From Bacillus sp. ISL-55 (lineage in GTDB: Bacteria > Bacillota > Bacilli > Bacillales > Cytobacillaceae), in assembly GCF_018613155.1 (NCBI RefSeq), contig NZ_JAGGQU010000012.1:34559-98558 (forward strand): a stretch of 64,000 nucleotides of DNA. The letters run 5' to 3'. Every line of letters begins with the position of its first letter. Positions within the stretch are counted from its first letter, which is position 1. Below the pieces are notes generated by a model that did no database searches, had not been told where the DNA came from, and was given only the letters and a program-made list of their open reading frames with translations. The translations under genes and the position numbers were made by a program. Shown in pieces: positions 34,301 through 43,070 of the stretch.

Positions 34301-35110
34301 TTATTTCACCTCATCCACCGAAACAGGAATTTTCACCCGAGATTGTTGATAATTTTCTTTAATATATTTTCGTTGTTCACTTTCAAACAGTTTATTATTT
34401 TCAACCGTATTGACATATGAATCATAAATAGCAAACCCGTAATGAGAAGGCAAAAACAGGAGCCATTGCGGATCAAGGACTTGTGTCGCCTGGCTAATAT
34501 CCCCTAGGAAAAGCAGATGAATTGCAACCAGGATCTTTGAAAAATACACAAAAACAATCATAAATATCAATGTAAAAATCGCAGTGATCACTCGATGGAT
34601 ATACAATTGACCCAACCCTGGCGTAAGTATAGACCATACAATGGCATTGAGCGGTCTTCTTTTATCTAAATAATTTATCTCTAACGCACCAATGACAAAT
34701 GAATTGAATTCCGCATCCTCTCGTTCCGCTAATATGAACACTCTATTCATATCAACCGTGGTTCGGTAACTATCCCAAATCGCAAAAATATAAACTGGAA
34801 TATACATAAGTGTCCATCTTGGATCAAGAACGTCTTTTGCCATCTCTATATTCCCGGTAAAAGAAAAAACCAAAGCCTGGTTTATGTTAGCCATATTATT
34901 AACTAAAATCTCCCAAATAAATAAAGCATAACCTCTAAGATATTTAGACAGAAGAAGATGGCCGAATCCTGGAAACGCGGCTGACCACCAGGCAATAATA
35001 AAGGGATTGCGGAGATGAAGTTGAGTTGTACCAAGGGTACTAACGTGTGCTTTAAACCTCCGTGCTCTTCGGGAAGGATTAACTGAACTTGTCGGATTGA
35101 AATTCAGCAT
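34301..35110 (-). CDS. Multi-helix membrane protein with two similar halves
   Basis: 269 residues. Two halves share a pattern: WWSAAFPGFGHLLLSKYLRGY versus WSILTPGLGQLYIHRVITA, each followed by helices, a VLDP-W motif and YDSY/WDSY. This resembles TM2-like small repeats. Function unknown. First gene of a coupled pair. Confidence 0.65.
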   Translation of the reverse strand: MLNFNPTSSVNPSRRARRFKAHVSTLGTTQLHLRNPFIIAWWSAAFPGFGHLLLSKYLRGYALFIWEILVNNMANINQALVFSFTGNIEMAKDVLDPRWTLMYIPVYIFAIWDSYRTTVDMNRVFILAEREDAEFNSFVIGALEINYLDKRRPLNAIVWSILTPGLGQLYIHRVITAIFTLIFMIVFVYFSKILVAIHLLFLGDISQATQVLDPQWLLFLPSHYGFAIYDSYVNTVENNKLFESEQRKYIKENYQQSRVKIPVSVDEVK

Positions 35111-35256
35111 AAATATAGCCTCAACTTTTTTATATGTTAAGGCTATCTTTTAATAAATCTGGTAATTTTATTCAGTGATTCTGAAGTATGAGCAATGAGA
35201 CGGTTAAACTTTAAATTACTGACCCTTATCGGAACTGCTGCACATTGCGACAGCAA

Positions 35257-35430
35257 TTATATCCCCTTCCCCTTATCATCCCTGAATGCGTCCCAAACCA
35301 TTATAGCTACAAGAACAGTGAACAGGCCATTTCCAACATACTTCAGCGTTTCGGAATCAGAACCGTAAGACACAATAAAAGAACTTACAATCATAAGAAA
35401 CACGATAAACAGTTTAGTATTTCTTTTCAA
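35257..35430 (-). CDS. Small two-helix membrane protein (57 residues)
   Basis: TTG start seven bases after AGGGGGGA. Sequence MKRNTKLFIVFLMIVSSFIV gives helix one; helix two lies at about 33-46, with a charged tail RDDKGKGI. It directly follows the membrane gene at 35452 on the same strand (21-base gap), so it is probably cotranscribed. Family unknown. Confidence 0.65.
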   Translation of the reverse strand: MKRNTKLFIVFLMIVSSFIVSYGSDSETLKYVGNGLFTVLVAIMVWDAFRDDKGKGI

Positions 35431-35451
35431 ACCTGTCCCCCCTGGACAAAA

Positions 35452-35820
35452 TTACTTTTTGAATTTCAAGGTCCTTCTTACTGCGAGCAAGATATATAGA
35501 AGTAAGGCATACAAAGTGATGCTTATCATGTAAAAAATCGCCTGTGGTTTACTCGATTCACTGGTGACTCCGTGGAGTTTGTTATGGTCATCAATCGATA
35601 TAAAATACGACCAGATGAAATTTAAAGTGATGATCAACATAAGCAATGCCAGAATGGCCTTTTTATGTAAAAGCAGTCTAGTTAAACTCTCCTTAAAAGC
35701 CTTGGAGACTGTCACCTTTGAGTTTCCTTCGACACTGATCTTATTGTTAAAAGGCGTTAAGAAGTAAACCATCAAGCCTCCCCAGACAATACCAAAAACC
35801 ACTAATTCAGCAAATGACAT
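35452..35820 (-). CDS. Three-helix membrane protein
   Basis: 122 residues; helices at about 5-22, 55-75 and 95-113. GTGGAGGAATC precedes the ATG. Unknown family; part of a cluster of small membrane proteins on the minus strand. Confidence 0.65.
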   Translation of the reverse strand: MSFAELVVFGIVWGGLMVYFLTPFNNKISVEGNSKVTVSKAFKESLTRLLLHKKAILALLMLIITLNFIWSYFISIDDHNKLHGVTSESSKPQAIFYMISITLYALLLYILLAVRRTLKFKK

Positions 35821-35869
35821 TTAGATTCCTCCACATATCGGCAAATTCTATCGACTTATGGTTTTCTTT

Positions 35870-36163
35870 CTACTGTTTTGCTTCTAGGTATTTTTTATAA
35901 GCGCCCGGGTTTTGCAAATGTTCAGGAACGGTTTCATGTGGCTGCTCCTGCCCCATCTCTTGTACTTTTCCAACCTCAGGCGATATAGCCGCAAGCCTTT
36001 TCCGGACGTCATTCAGTAAGTAAATCCCTCTAAATAGGCTGCCTGCAATAATCCCGAAGGCAAGGATGCCGCCTACAATCGGCCCCATAACAAATAGAAG
36101 GTAACCTAGAATGACACTTAACAGTAGGGATAAAAACAAATACATGCCAACCTTTGCCCCCAT
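35870..36163 (-). CDS. Small membrane protein with polar tail
   Basis: 97 residues; two N-terminal helices (about 5-48), then a polar tail ending NPGAYKKYLEAKQ. No ribosome site, but the ATG lies two bases after the stop of the gene at 36166, implying translational coupling. Confidence 0.6.
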   Translation of the reverse strand: MGAKVGMYLFLSLLLSVILGYLLFVMGPIVGGILAFGIIAGSLFRGIYLLNDVRKRLAAISPEVGKVQEMGQEQPHETVPEHLQNPGAYKKYLEAKQ

Positions 36164-36165
36164 TT

Positions 36166-36345
36166 CTAGCTTAATAAAATGAAATGATCCCTAAATTCTC
36201 TATCATTGATCGATATCCTGGTCCTTAAATCCCTGGTTCGCAGCACATACTCTTTGATCCCGATAAACTCCGATTCAGCAATCAAATAGAATTGCGTCCC
36301 TTTTTCCAAACCCTTAAAGTCGCTTTTTAACATATATCTCTTCAT
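36166..36345 (-). CDS. Small soluble protein (59 residues)
   Basis: MKRYMLKSDFKGLEKGTQFY followed by a regular beta-like pattern to DHFILLS; a coding-like composition and clean frame. AGGAG lies 13-14 bases before the ATG, rather far. It immediately precedes the membrane gene at 35870. Family unknown. Confidence 0.6.
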   Translation of the reverse strand: MKRYMLKSDFKGLEKGTQFYLIAESEFIGIKEYVLRTRDLRTRISINDREFRDHFILLS

Positions 36346-36394
36346 TATTATTCTTGTAACTCCTGTAAGATTCTTTTCAATAAGTTCAACAAAA

Positions 36395-36428
36395 AGAAGC
36401 GTGAATCCTCCCAGATTTACGCTTCCTT
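36395..36428 (-). terminator. Terminator of the zinc-ribbon gene
   Basis: GAAGCGT-AAT / ATT-ACGCTTC arms with TTTTTG on the minus strand. Confidence 0.7.
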
Positions 36429-36508
36429 TGCTAAATATTGAGCTTTTACTAAAAATCCGGCGTGAAGCCCTATGGCAGCACCTAGTTTTTATACTTCACC
36501 TTGTCCAA

Positions 36509-36718
36509 TTAGCGTGAAGCTTTTGGCGGCTGGCACACATCACATTTGCGCTGGTGATTATCCTTGAACTTCTTGAATGGTTTTTCAAAATTATTGCCGC
36601 AAGCGCATTTAAAGAGTAATTTTTGCGAAAAGCCATGATATTCTGTCGTCAGCAGCTTACTCTCTGAATTTTTCTCCACAAATTCTCTGATCTTATCAAT
36701 TGTCCATCGTTTGTTCAT
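36509..36718 (-). CDS. Small zinc-finger protein
   Basis: 69 residues: helical N-terminus (IDKIREFVEKNSESKLL) then KCACGNNFEKPFKKF and RKCDVCQPP, a C-x-C...C-x2-C treble-clef arrangement like that of phage and homing-nuclease-associated DNA-binding modules. Monocistronic. Confidence 0.65.
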   Translation of the reverse strand: MNKRWTIDKIREFVEKNSESKLLTTEYHGFSQKLLFKCACGNNFEKPFKKFKDNHQRKCDVCQPPKASR

Positions 36719-36840
36719 GTTTTAATACCTCCATATATGAATCGCCAGTCGGAGGCTTTTTAGGCATCCGTGCATTTATGTTTAAAATCCACCCAAGTTC
36801 CTCATTATACCATGTGCCAACACACAATTATATAAGCTGT

Positions 36841-37017
36841 TCAGTCTTTATTTTCCTTCTCAAGCAACTCAATTATTCGGTCAAGCTTTTGTTCCATGCT
36901 CTTCGAATTATCAGGTCGCTTTATTACGAGTGAGCGCACAGCATAAAAAACAGCAGCAACAATACCAATCAATAGTATGAAAAAAATAAGCTGATATAAA
37001 AGATCTCCAATATTCAT
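36841..37017 (-). CDS. DUF4083 family small membrane protein
   Basis: 58 residues. MNIGDLLYQLIFFILLIGIV with a helix through to about residue 30, then the conserved SMEQKLDRIIELLEKE coiled tail of DUF4083. GGCGGGATTAAT precedes the ATG. Function unknown. Confidence 0.8.
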   Translation of the reverse strand: MNIGDLLYQLIFFILLIGIVAAVFYAVRSLVIKRPDNSKSMEQKLDRIIELLEKENKD

Positions 37018-37042
37018 ATTAATCCCGCCCCGTAGTTTTTTA

Positions 37043-37516
37043 TTATCCTATAGTGTGTTTAAACTCCGCTTCCCTTTCATTCTTAATAACCATTTCAAGC
37101 GCATCTCTTGTTTCAGGATGCAGTATCATTTTTTCTGTAAGCTTTAAATTCGACAACCTTACCTTCCTGCCCCACCTTCTCGAAAAAGAACGCCAATCAC
37201 AAACCATTTCAAGTAGATATTTTCTTGGCATTGGCAAGGCTAGCTTTTGATTCGGATCAACTACCCAATACTCCCAATGATGTTTATTTTTATGTTGATG
37301 ATGGAGCCATGCATGCTTCCATTTCATTTCATCATAAGAATCTATATTTCTATCCAAAAAGAATTTCTTCGTATATGGCATGAATTCATTTGGATGAAAT
37401 TTTGATAAGTCATGAGTAATCCCCTGTAAGTATAAACCCACTCTCCAACATTCAACTAAAACATTGACTTTATGTTCAATAATATAAAGAAGGTTTCTCC
37501 AGCAGGCTTTTAGCAT
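37043..37516 (-). CDS. DUF5662 family protein
   Basis: 157 residues, helical and histidine-rich: GLYLQGITHDLSKFHPNEF and HAWLHHQHKNKHHWEYW are the DUF5662 signatures, reminiscent of HD-type metal-binding proteins. AAAGGAGGGGG precedes the ATG. Biochemical role unknown. Confidence 0.8.
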   Translation of the reverse strand: MLKACWRNLLYIIEHKVNVLVECWRVGLYLQGITHDLSKFHPNEFMPYTKKFFLDRNIDSYDEMKWKHAWLHHQHKNKHHWEYWVVDPNQKLALPMPRKYLLEMVCDWRSFSRRWGRKVRLSNLKLTEKMILHPETRDALEMVIKNEREAEFKHTIG

Positions 37517-37673
37517 AATAACCCCCTCCTTTACTTGAGTATATTGTCAGTTCTTATTCTCCTTTATAGACTGGGATTCCTCCCAATTTGTATTTGTTTG
37601 TTGTTTATATTGATTTACATTCCTCCCCTCCCGGATTTACTATTAAATTATATTATGGACAGGGGTGGTATTT

Positions 37674-38750
37674 TTGGAAAAGTTTAGAGTCTGTATTATT
37701 GGGACGGGGTTTGGTGCCAAAGTTCATGCGCCAATGATGGACCACCATGAAGGATTTGATGTTGTGGCAATCTCTAGTGTATCTAGGGGGAATATTGAGG
37801 AAGCACGGAAAGCCAGCGGGATTGAGAATATCTATACTGACTGGCGCGAAATGATCGAAAAGGAAACACTCGATTTAGTGGTTGTCGCTTCGGCCGTTCA
37901 TTTACATAAGGAAATGGTTGCAGCTGCTTTCGAAAAGGGCGTTCATGTAGTCTGCGAAAAACCAATGGCCATGGATGTTGCTGAAACAGAAGAAATGATT
38001 ACGGAAAGAGACAAGGCAGACAAACTCGGACTGATCAATCATGAATTCCGCTTTTTTCCGGCTCGGACGAAGGTAAAAGAAATCATGGAAAGCAAAAAAC
38101 TCGGGGAGATTTTGCATGTTCGCTACGAGTGCTCTTTTGCCAATTATACCGGACTGACTACAAAACCGCGTGGCTGGCTCGGACAGGAGGAAAAAGGCGG
38201 CGGAATGCTCGGCGCAATCGGATCTCATATGACAGATGCTCTTCAATGGTGGCTGGACAGCTCATTTAAAGAAGTGTTTGCCCAGCTGCCAATTCACATC
38301 CCCACCCAGACTGATGAAAACGGAAATACTGAAAATCGAACGGCGGACGATGCGTTCCAAATCATCGGCTCTCTGGAAAATGGAGCTACTTTAACGCTTG
38401 AACTCCTTATTGCAGCTCGCCAAACCAATCACACATGGCGTCTTGAAATCTACGGTACGGAAGGCACGCTTGTTATGCTCGATGACAAAAAGGTGCTGCT
38501 ATCCGCAGGAAATTCTCCACTTGAAGAAGTCGAGCTAGTGCCGGATCTAGAAGCCCCTCCTACTATGCCGCAAATCGCAGCAAGGTACTATAACGGCTTC
38601 CAAAGAGCTTTAGATGCACTCCATGAGACTCTGGTTTCAGGAAAGAAACACCCATACCTCGCTGATTTCGACCATGGACATTCAACTCAAAAAGTATTGG
38701 ATGCAGTAAGAACCTCTGCACGTGAAGGGCGAAAAACAGAAGTAAAATAA
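37674..38750 (+). CDS. Gfo/Idh/MocA family oxidoreductase
   Basis: 358 residues from a TTG five bases after AGGGGTGG. Rossmann motif VCIIGTGFGAKVHAPM, the CEKPMAMDVAETEEM motif that positions the nicotinamide, and the C-terminal sugar-binding half with LGAIGSHMTDAL. NAD(P)-dependent oxidation of a sugar or inositol-like substrate. Monocistronic. Confidence 0.88.
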   Translation: MEKFRVCIIGTGFGAKVHAPMMDHHEGFDVVAISSVSRGNIEEARKASGIENIYTDWREMIEKETLDLVVVASAVHLHKEMVAAAFEKGVHVVCEKPMAMDVAETEEMITERDKADKLGLINHEFRFFPARTKVKEIMESKKLGEILHVRYECSFANYTGLTTKPRGWLGQEEKGGGMLGAIGSHMTDALQWWLDSSFKEVFAQLPIHIPTQTDENGNTENRTADDAFQIIGSLENGATLTLELLIAARQTNHTWRLEIYGTEGTLVMLDDKKVLLSAGNSPLEEVELVPDLEAPPTMPQIAARYYNGFQRALDALHETLVSGKKHPYLADFDHGHSTQKVLDAVRTSAREGRKTEVK

Positions 38751-38776
38751 AGGATTCCCGTTGCAGTATTCTTAAC

Positions 38777-38820
38777 AGGCATGAGCCAGGTATTGAACTG
38801 GCTCATGCCTTTAATTATTT
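38777..38820 (+). terminator. Terminator of the Gfo/Idh/MocA gene
   Basis: AGGCATGAGCCAG / CTGGCTCATGCCT perfect stem plus T-rich tail. Confidence 0.9.
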
Positions 38821-38885
38821 CAATAGTCCAGGAGTAGTTGCCCTCCATAAAAATGCCTGAAGCTGTGGCCGATGGGAAAATTTGT

Positions 38886-38905
38886 TTAATCAAACGTTTG
38901 ATTAA
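38886..38905. promoter_or_regulatory. Orphan TetR-like palindrome
   Basis: TTAATCAAACGTTTGATTAA, a perfect 20-bp palindrome of the type bound by TetR regulators, but no gene starts within 850 bases on the plus strand. Confidence 0.45.
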
Positions 38906-38954
38906 TAAATCCAGGTACAGGAATGATTGATTTTGCTGAAGTACAAGTCCTTTT

Positions 38955-39046
38955 TAAAAGCTGCTCTATCAAAGTCCTAACACGGAATTAGCTCACTTTT
39001 TAAAAGCTGCTCTATCAAAGTGCTAACATGGAATTAGCTCACCTTT
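38955..39046. repeat. 46-bp tandem repeat, two copies
   Basis: TAAAAGCTGCTCTATCAAAG and following bases recur at 38955 and 39001 with few differences. The surrounding 300 bp show no gene. Confidence 0.85.
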
Positions 39047-39107
39047 TATTAGGCTTAATCCTTTGGACCTGACACTCTAAATCCGACCTTCTTCTCACAA
39101 AAAGAAA

Positions 39108-39137
39108 AGCCTGGTCCTTTAAGGAACAGGGCTTGTC
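39108..39137 (-). terminator. Terminator of the SE1832-like gene
   Basis: GCC-TGGTCCTT / AAGGA-CAGGGC arms with A/T flanks. Confidence 0.6.
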
Positions 39138-39140
39138 ATT

Positions 39141-39317
39141 CTACATATCCCGAAGCATGCTGTTTAAGGAGCTCAATTCCTCTTCAATCGCTGCCAGCCG
39201 CTTCTCCAGCGGATGCAGATTGCCTTTTACAGATTCCAACTTTTCAAGATTATGCTGAAGCTGCAAATACTCGTCCTTCAGTTCGACGATTTTATATTCA
39301 ATTTCCCTTTTATCCAT
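39141..39317 (-). CDS. SE1832-like coiled-coil protein
   Basis: 58 residues. MDKREIEYKIVELKDEYLQL followed by LEKLESVKGN and LEKRLAAIEEELSSLN matches the SE1832 family of small Bacillales proteins, probably a helical hairpin. AGGGGGACTAATC precedes the ATG. Function unknown. Confidence 0.75.
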   Translation of the reverse strand: MDKREIEYKIVELKDEYLQLQHNLEKLESVKGNLHPLEKRLAAIEEELSSLNSMLRDM

Positions 39318-39400
39318 TGATTAGTCCCCCTGTTATGACGATTTCTTTCTTAAGAATAGCGATATCGGGGCGTTTATTCAAGATGCATGCGAAAGGCGTA

Positions 39401-39598
39401 CTATATATTCACTTTAGATAAAAGTGTAATGCTGAAAATGGCTGCAAGACCCGTCAGGATGTTGACTAACTAGGCGATTGGACTGTCCATGCCGGCGAAT
39501 AGACCGCCAGCCAAATCCCATTCAAATAATCCAATCAATAGCCAATTGAAACCTCCGACAATAAGCAATACTAATGATACCACATTCAAAGTTTTCAT
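39401..39598 (-). pseudogene. DUF378 membrane protein interrupted by TAG
   Basis: ATG at 39598 reads MKTLNVVSLVLLIVGGFNWL..., the DUF378 signature, for 42 codons to TAG at 39472-39470. The same frame continues with LVNILTGLAAIFSITLLS, the usual second helix, to a TAG at 39403-39401. So a single stop truncates an otherwise complete two-helix protein. The weak ribosome site and the adjacent LitR-type operator pair suggest a formerly LitR-controlled gene. Confidence 0.65.
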
Positions 39599-39612
39599 TT
39601 TGACACCACACA

Positions 39613-39777
39613 TTGTATAATTTTTGTATAGATGTTCAAATTTAATTATACAAAATCTATACAATACGAACGTATATTTTATATAATTATATTTATATGT
39701 TGATTTTACAGCTTTTAACCTGCGTAATTTTTGTATAACTTTTCTATACTGATGAGTGGAGGTGAAAATATTGTATA
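39613..39777. promoter_or_regulatory. LitR/CarH-type operators
   Basis: Three pairs of TTGTATA words, each pair spaced by exactly 11 bp: 39613/39624 (plus), 39647/39658 (minus orientation), 39731/39742 (plus, second word TTCTATA). A further TTGTATA at 39771 overlaps the litR start codon. Eleven-bp direct repeats are the known operator format of CarH-type B12 photoreceptors. Confidence 0.75.
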
Positions 39778-40643
39778 GCATCAAGCAGGTATCAGAACGA
39801 TTGGATATACCCGCCGTCACGATCAGGGCCTGGGAAAACCGCTATAATGTTGTATCTCCTACCAGGACTGAGGGCGGTCACCGTTTATATAGCGAAAAGG
39901 ATTTCGAAACACTTAAGTGGATTAAGACTCAAGTAAACGAAAAGAACATGAAAATCAGTGATGCGGTCAGGCTGCTGCAGGAATCCCCTCCAGCTTCCGC
40001 CACGCCTCCATCACAAAATGACAAGTACGGTGAGCTAAAAGAAAAGCTTTACGAAGCGCTGGTCAACCTTGATACTCAAGAAGCCAATCAGATTGCCGAT
40101 CTTGCTTTTTCCTTGTATGACTATGAAGAGGTCTTCCATCTCATATTAGTTCAGGTTTTGTATAAGGTGGGTGACGAATGGGAGAATGGCACCATCTCGG
40201 TTGCCCAGGAGCATTTTGCTTCCCAGTTCATTATCAACCGCTGCACCCAATTCCTAAGGATTCTTTCTGTCAATCCTGCACTACAGAAAGTGCTGGCGTT
40301 CTGTCCAGAAGGAGAGCAGCATCAAATTGGGTTGATGGTTTTCAGCTTATTTTTAAAAAAGAAGGGCCATGATGTCATCTACTTAGGTCCGAATACACCG
40401 CTTGAAGGTTTATCGGATTTGATAAAAATGAAAAACATTGGCGTTGTCGCGATCTCAATGACGAATCCAAAACCCGTTAAAAAGGTGGAGGAATGGATTC
40501 AATCATGCCTCAAAATGAATCCATCCCTAAAGTTCATTGTCGGGGGCAGCTGTGTAACAGATTGTCCAAAACTGGAGTCAAAGTCTGTCAGCTACTCCCT
40601 GGGCTCGGATTGGGACTTATGGTATGACTCGTTTATGCGCTGA
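39771..40643 (+). CDS. litR: B12-dependent MerR regulator (LitR/CarH class)
   Basis: 290 residues from TTG after GAGGTG. N-terminal MerR helix-turn-helix (IKQVSERLDIPAVTIRAWENRYN), then a helical bundle with W-x9-EH (WENGTISVAQEH) that caps adenosylcobalamin in CarH, then a B12-binding Rossmann domain with E-x-H-x-x-G (EQHQIG) supplying the lower axial histidine. In this class light cleaves the Co-C bond, the tetramer falls apart and repression ends. Upstream operators suggest autoregulation; the MMPL gene follows 92 bases downstream. Confidence 0.85.
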   Translation: MYSIKQVSERLDIPAVTIRAWENRYNVVSPTRTEGGHRLYSEKDFETLKWIKTQVNEKNMKISDAVRLLQESPPASATPPSQNDKYGELKEKLYEALVNLDTQEANQIADLAFSLYDYEEVFHLILVQVLYKVGDEWENGTISVAQEHFASQFIINRCTQFLRILSVNPALQKVLAFCPEGEQHQIGLMVFSLFLKKKGHDVIYLGPNTPLEGLSDLIKMKNIGVVAISMTNPKPVKKVEEWIQSCLKMNPSLKFIVGGSCVTDCPKLESKSVSYSLGSDWDLWYDSFMR

Positions 40644-40735
40644 TATTTTATTAACAGAAACTCTATAATTACCTTGATTTTTCAGAGAAATGGAATGGTA
40701 AGATTAGAATGGAATCTTATCAGGGAGGTTTACAA

Positions 40736-42859
40736 GTGAAAAAGCTGTTATATCCAATTACCGATTGGGTTTCAACGAAGCGTGGAATGTGGATCACAAT
40801 CATCGCCTGGCTTGTCCTTATGGTTGGCTTAAGTGCAGGACCAATGCTAAGTGAATATAAAACAACCAACTTCCAATCGCTTCCTGATGAAGCACAATCA
40901 ATGATTGCAGAGAAAAAGACTGAAAAACTCTTTCCAAATGAACAAGGAACACCAGGTATCCTGGTATTCCACAATAAAAATGGCGACATCAATCTGGAGG
41001 AAGTGAAACAAATCCTCAGCGGAATTATCGCAGAGGATATCGATGGCATTGAAACCATCGTTGATATCAGTGCACTCCCTCCTCAAGCTTTGGGAGGCTT
41101 TACATCGGAGGATAGCTCGACGATGATCGTCCCGATGGAACTGGAAAAAGGGCTCGGGAACAGCCAGTATTCCGAAATTAATGACAAGGCCTTGGAGACT
41201 GGCAATAAAATCGCCGAAGACCTTGAAAGCACAGAATTTTATATCACAGGCCCTGCCGGTATTGCCGGCGATACGGTCAAGCTTTTTGAACAAGCTGACT
41301 TTGTCCTGTTGATCGCAACCGTTTTAATCATTTTAATCTTGCTTATTGTCATTTATCGTTCACCGCTTTTAGCAATCATTCCGCTTCTCGCGACCGTTAT
41401 CGTTTATCAGGTTGTGAATCAGAGTGTGGCACTGATGGGTGCAGGCGGCCTGGAGGTCAGCAGCCAGACTTCATCGATCATGAGCATCCTGCTTTTTGCA
41501 GCGGTCATTGACTATTCATTGTTCGTCTTCTCACGTTACCGCGAGGAATTGAACAAATATGAGAGCAAGTACGAAGCAATGAAATACGCCATGCGCGCTA
41601 CCGCTGAGCCTGTGTTCTTCGCAGGAGGCACCGTGTTGGCTGCGATGCTAATCCTATTCTTTGCCGAGTTCCGCGATTACCTGAACTTCGCTCCTGTTTT
41701 CGGGACGGCCATGTTCTTCATCATGATCGCGTCGGTCACATTATTGCCGGCACTATTTACATTATTCGGACGTAAAGCATTCTGGCCGAAAGTTCCAAAG
41801 TATGGCCAGGAAACTGAAGTGAAGCACGGAATCTGGGGACCAGTCGCCAGATTCGTCGTTACCAAGCCTGGAATCTCAGGCGGACTTGTTGCAGTCTTTT
41901 TAGTAATCACAGCATTCAATGTCTTCAATCTCGACTTCGAATTCGATACGGTAAAAAAATTCCCTGAGGACCTGCCTTCACGAGTTGGCTATGAAATCGT
42001 CGAGGAAAGATTTGACAAAGGGGAACTGGCACCAACTACACTAGTACTTGAAAGCGACAAGGCTTTTACCCAGGAAGACACAAATGCAATTATTGAAAAA
42101 TGGCAAAGCTATGATGAGATTGCATCCGTCCGGGTATCCGCTCAAACCGAGGATGCAAAAGCCTTGAAGTTGAACGTTGCTTTATCAATGAATCCATACT
42201 CGACAGAAGCAATTGATTTCATCGGAGAATTACGGGGCGAAACTCCTGAGCTATTGGACGACCTTTCGATTGATTCTGAAGCTTATTATAGCGGAGTCAC
42301 GGCTAAGCTTTTGGACGAACGGGAAATCAATAACCGCGATATCTTCAAAATCGTCCTTCTGGAAACGGTCTTGATTCTGGTTCTCTTGTACGCTCTCACG
42401 CGTTCAATCAAGATGTCCATCTACATGATGGGAACCATCCTGTTATCATACTTATCTGCATTGGGGCTTGGAATCTTCCTCGTCGACGTGTTATTCGGCT
42501 ACGAAGCATTAAGCTCGCGCGTTCCAGTCTACGCCTTCATCTTCCTGGTGGCATTGGGAATTGATTACAACATCATCCTCGCCTCCCGGTTCATTGAAGA
42601 GCGTAAGGCACACAAAGTCAAAGATGCCCTTGAAATCGCCATCCGCAATACCGGCGGCGTCATTTCATCAGCAGGAGTCATCCTGGCCGCAACATTCGCA
42701 GCGCTGACAACCATGCCAATCGCCGACCTGTTCATCTTCGGCTTCATCGTCGCAGTTGGAATCCTGATCGACACGTTCCTCGTGCGCGGCATGCTATTGC
42801 CAGCATTGATTCTTTTCTTTGAAAAAGATGAGAAGACAGCAGAATTGCAACAGAATTAG
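40736..42859 (+). CDS. MMPL family RND transporter (YdfJ-like)
   Basis: 707 residues from GTG five bases after GGGAGG; the ATG nine codons earlier lies upstream of that site. Two MMPL halves, each one helix, an outer loop and five helices. Proton-relay-type segments are FAAVIDYSLFVFSRYREE and VALGIDYNIILASRFIEE. Likely exports lipids or hydrophobic compounds by proton motive force. Its position behind litR suggests light/B12 control. Confidence 0.88.
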   Translation: MKKLLYPITDWVSTKRGMWITIIAWLVLMVGLSAGPMLSEYKTTNFQSLPDEAQSMIAEKKTEKLFPNEQGTPGILVFHNKNGDINLEEVKQILSGIIAEDIDGIETIVDISALPPQALGGFTSEDSSTMIVPMELEKGLGNSQYSEINDKALETGNKIAEDLESTEFYITGPAGIAGDTVKLFEQADFVLLIATVLIILILLIVIYRSPLLAIIPLLATVIVYQVVNQSVALMGAGGLEVSSQTSSIMSILLFAAVIDYSLFVFSRYREELNKYESKYEAMKYAMRATAEPVFFAGGTVLAAMLILFFAEFRDYLNFAPVFGTAMFFIMIASVTLLPALFTLFGRKAFWPKVPKYGQETEVKHGIWGPVARFVVTKPGISGGLVAVFLVITAFNVFNLDFEFDTVKKFPEDLPSRVGYEIVEERFDKGELAPTTLVLESDKAFTQEDTNAIIEKWQSYDEIASVRVSAQTEDAKALKLNVALSMNPYSTEAIDFIGELRGETPELLDDLSIDSEAYYSGVTAKLLDEREINNRDIFKIVLLETVLILVLLYALTRSIKMSIYMMGTILLSYLSALGLGIFLVDVLFGYEALSSRVPVYAFIFLVALGIDYNIILASRFIEERKAHKVKDALEIAIRNTGGVISSAGVILAATFAALTTMPIADLFIFGFIVAVGILIDTFLVRGMLLPALILFFEKDEKTAELQQN

Positions 42860-42860
42860 A

Positions 42861-42908
42861 AAAAGGCAATCCCAGAAGCAGCAGCTATGGGATTGCCTTT
42901 TTTTTTAT
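42861..42908 (+). terminator. Terminator of the MMPL gene
   Basis: AAAGGCAATCCCA / TGGGATTGCCTTT stem and eight or more T. Confidence 0.9.
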
Positions 42909-42927
42909 ATTTATCACGATTGGTTTT

Positions 42928-43045
42928 CTGTCCGTCATAGCCTTGATGACGGACATTTTTTCATGTTTTCTCGAGGTTTCTGTCCATCATAGCCTCGATG
43001 ACGGACACTTTTTCATGTTTTCACTCAATTTCTGTCCGACTCTTA
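42928..43045. repeat. Intergenic array F, 52-bp units
   Basis: CTGTCC at 42928, 42980 and 43032 (two full units and a partial one, 52-bp step). Units contain GTCCGTCA / TGACGGAC arms. Located between convergent genes, after the MMPL terminator. Confidence 0.9.
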
Positions 43046-43070
43046 GGTTAAAGCACCAAAGCAAATCACA

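Noticed and set aside
39401-39598. Pyrrolysine at the TAG in the DUF378 gene
   Set aside because: DUF378 proteins are not methylamine methyltransferases, and no pyl genes are visible; a nonsense mutation is simpler.
42565-42792. Frames opposite the MMPL gene and other long genes
   Set aside because: Antisense shadows of well-supported genes, without ribosome sites.
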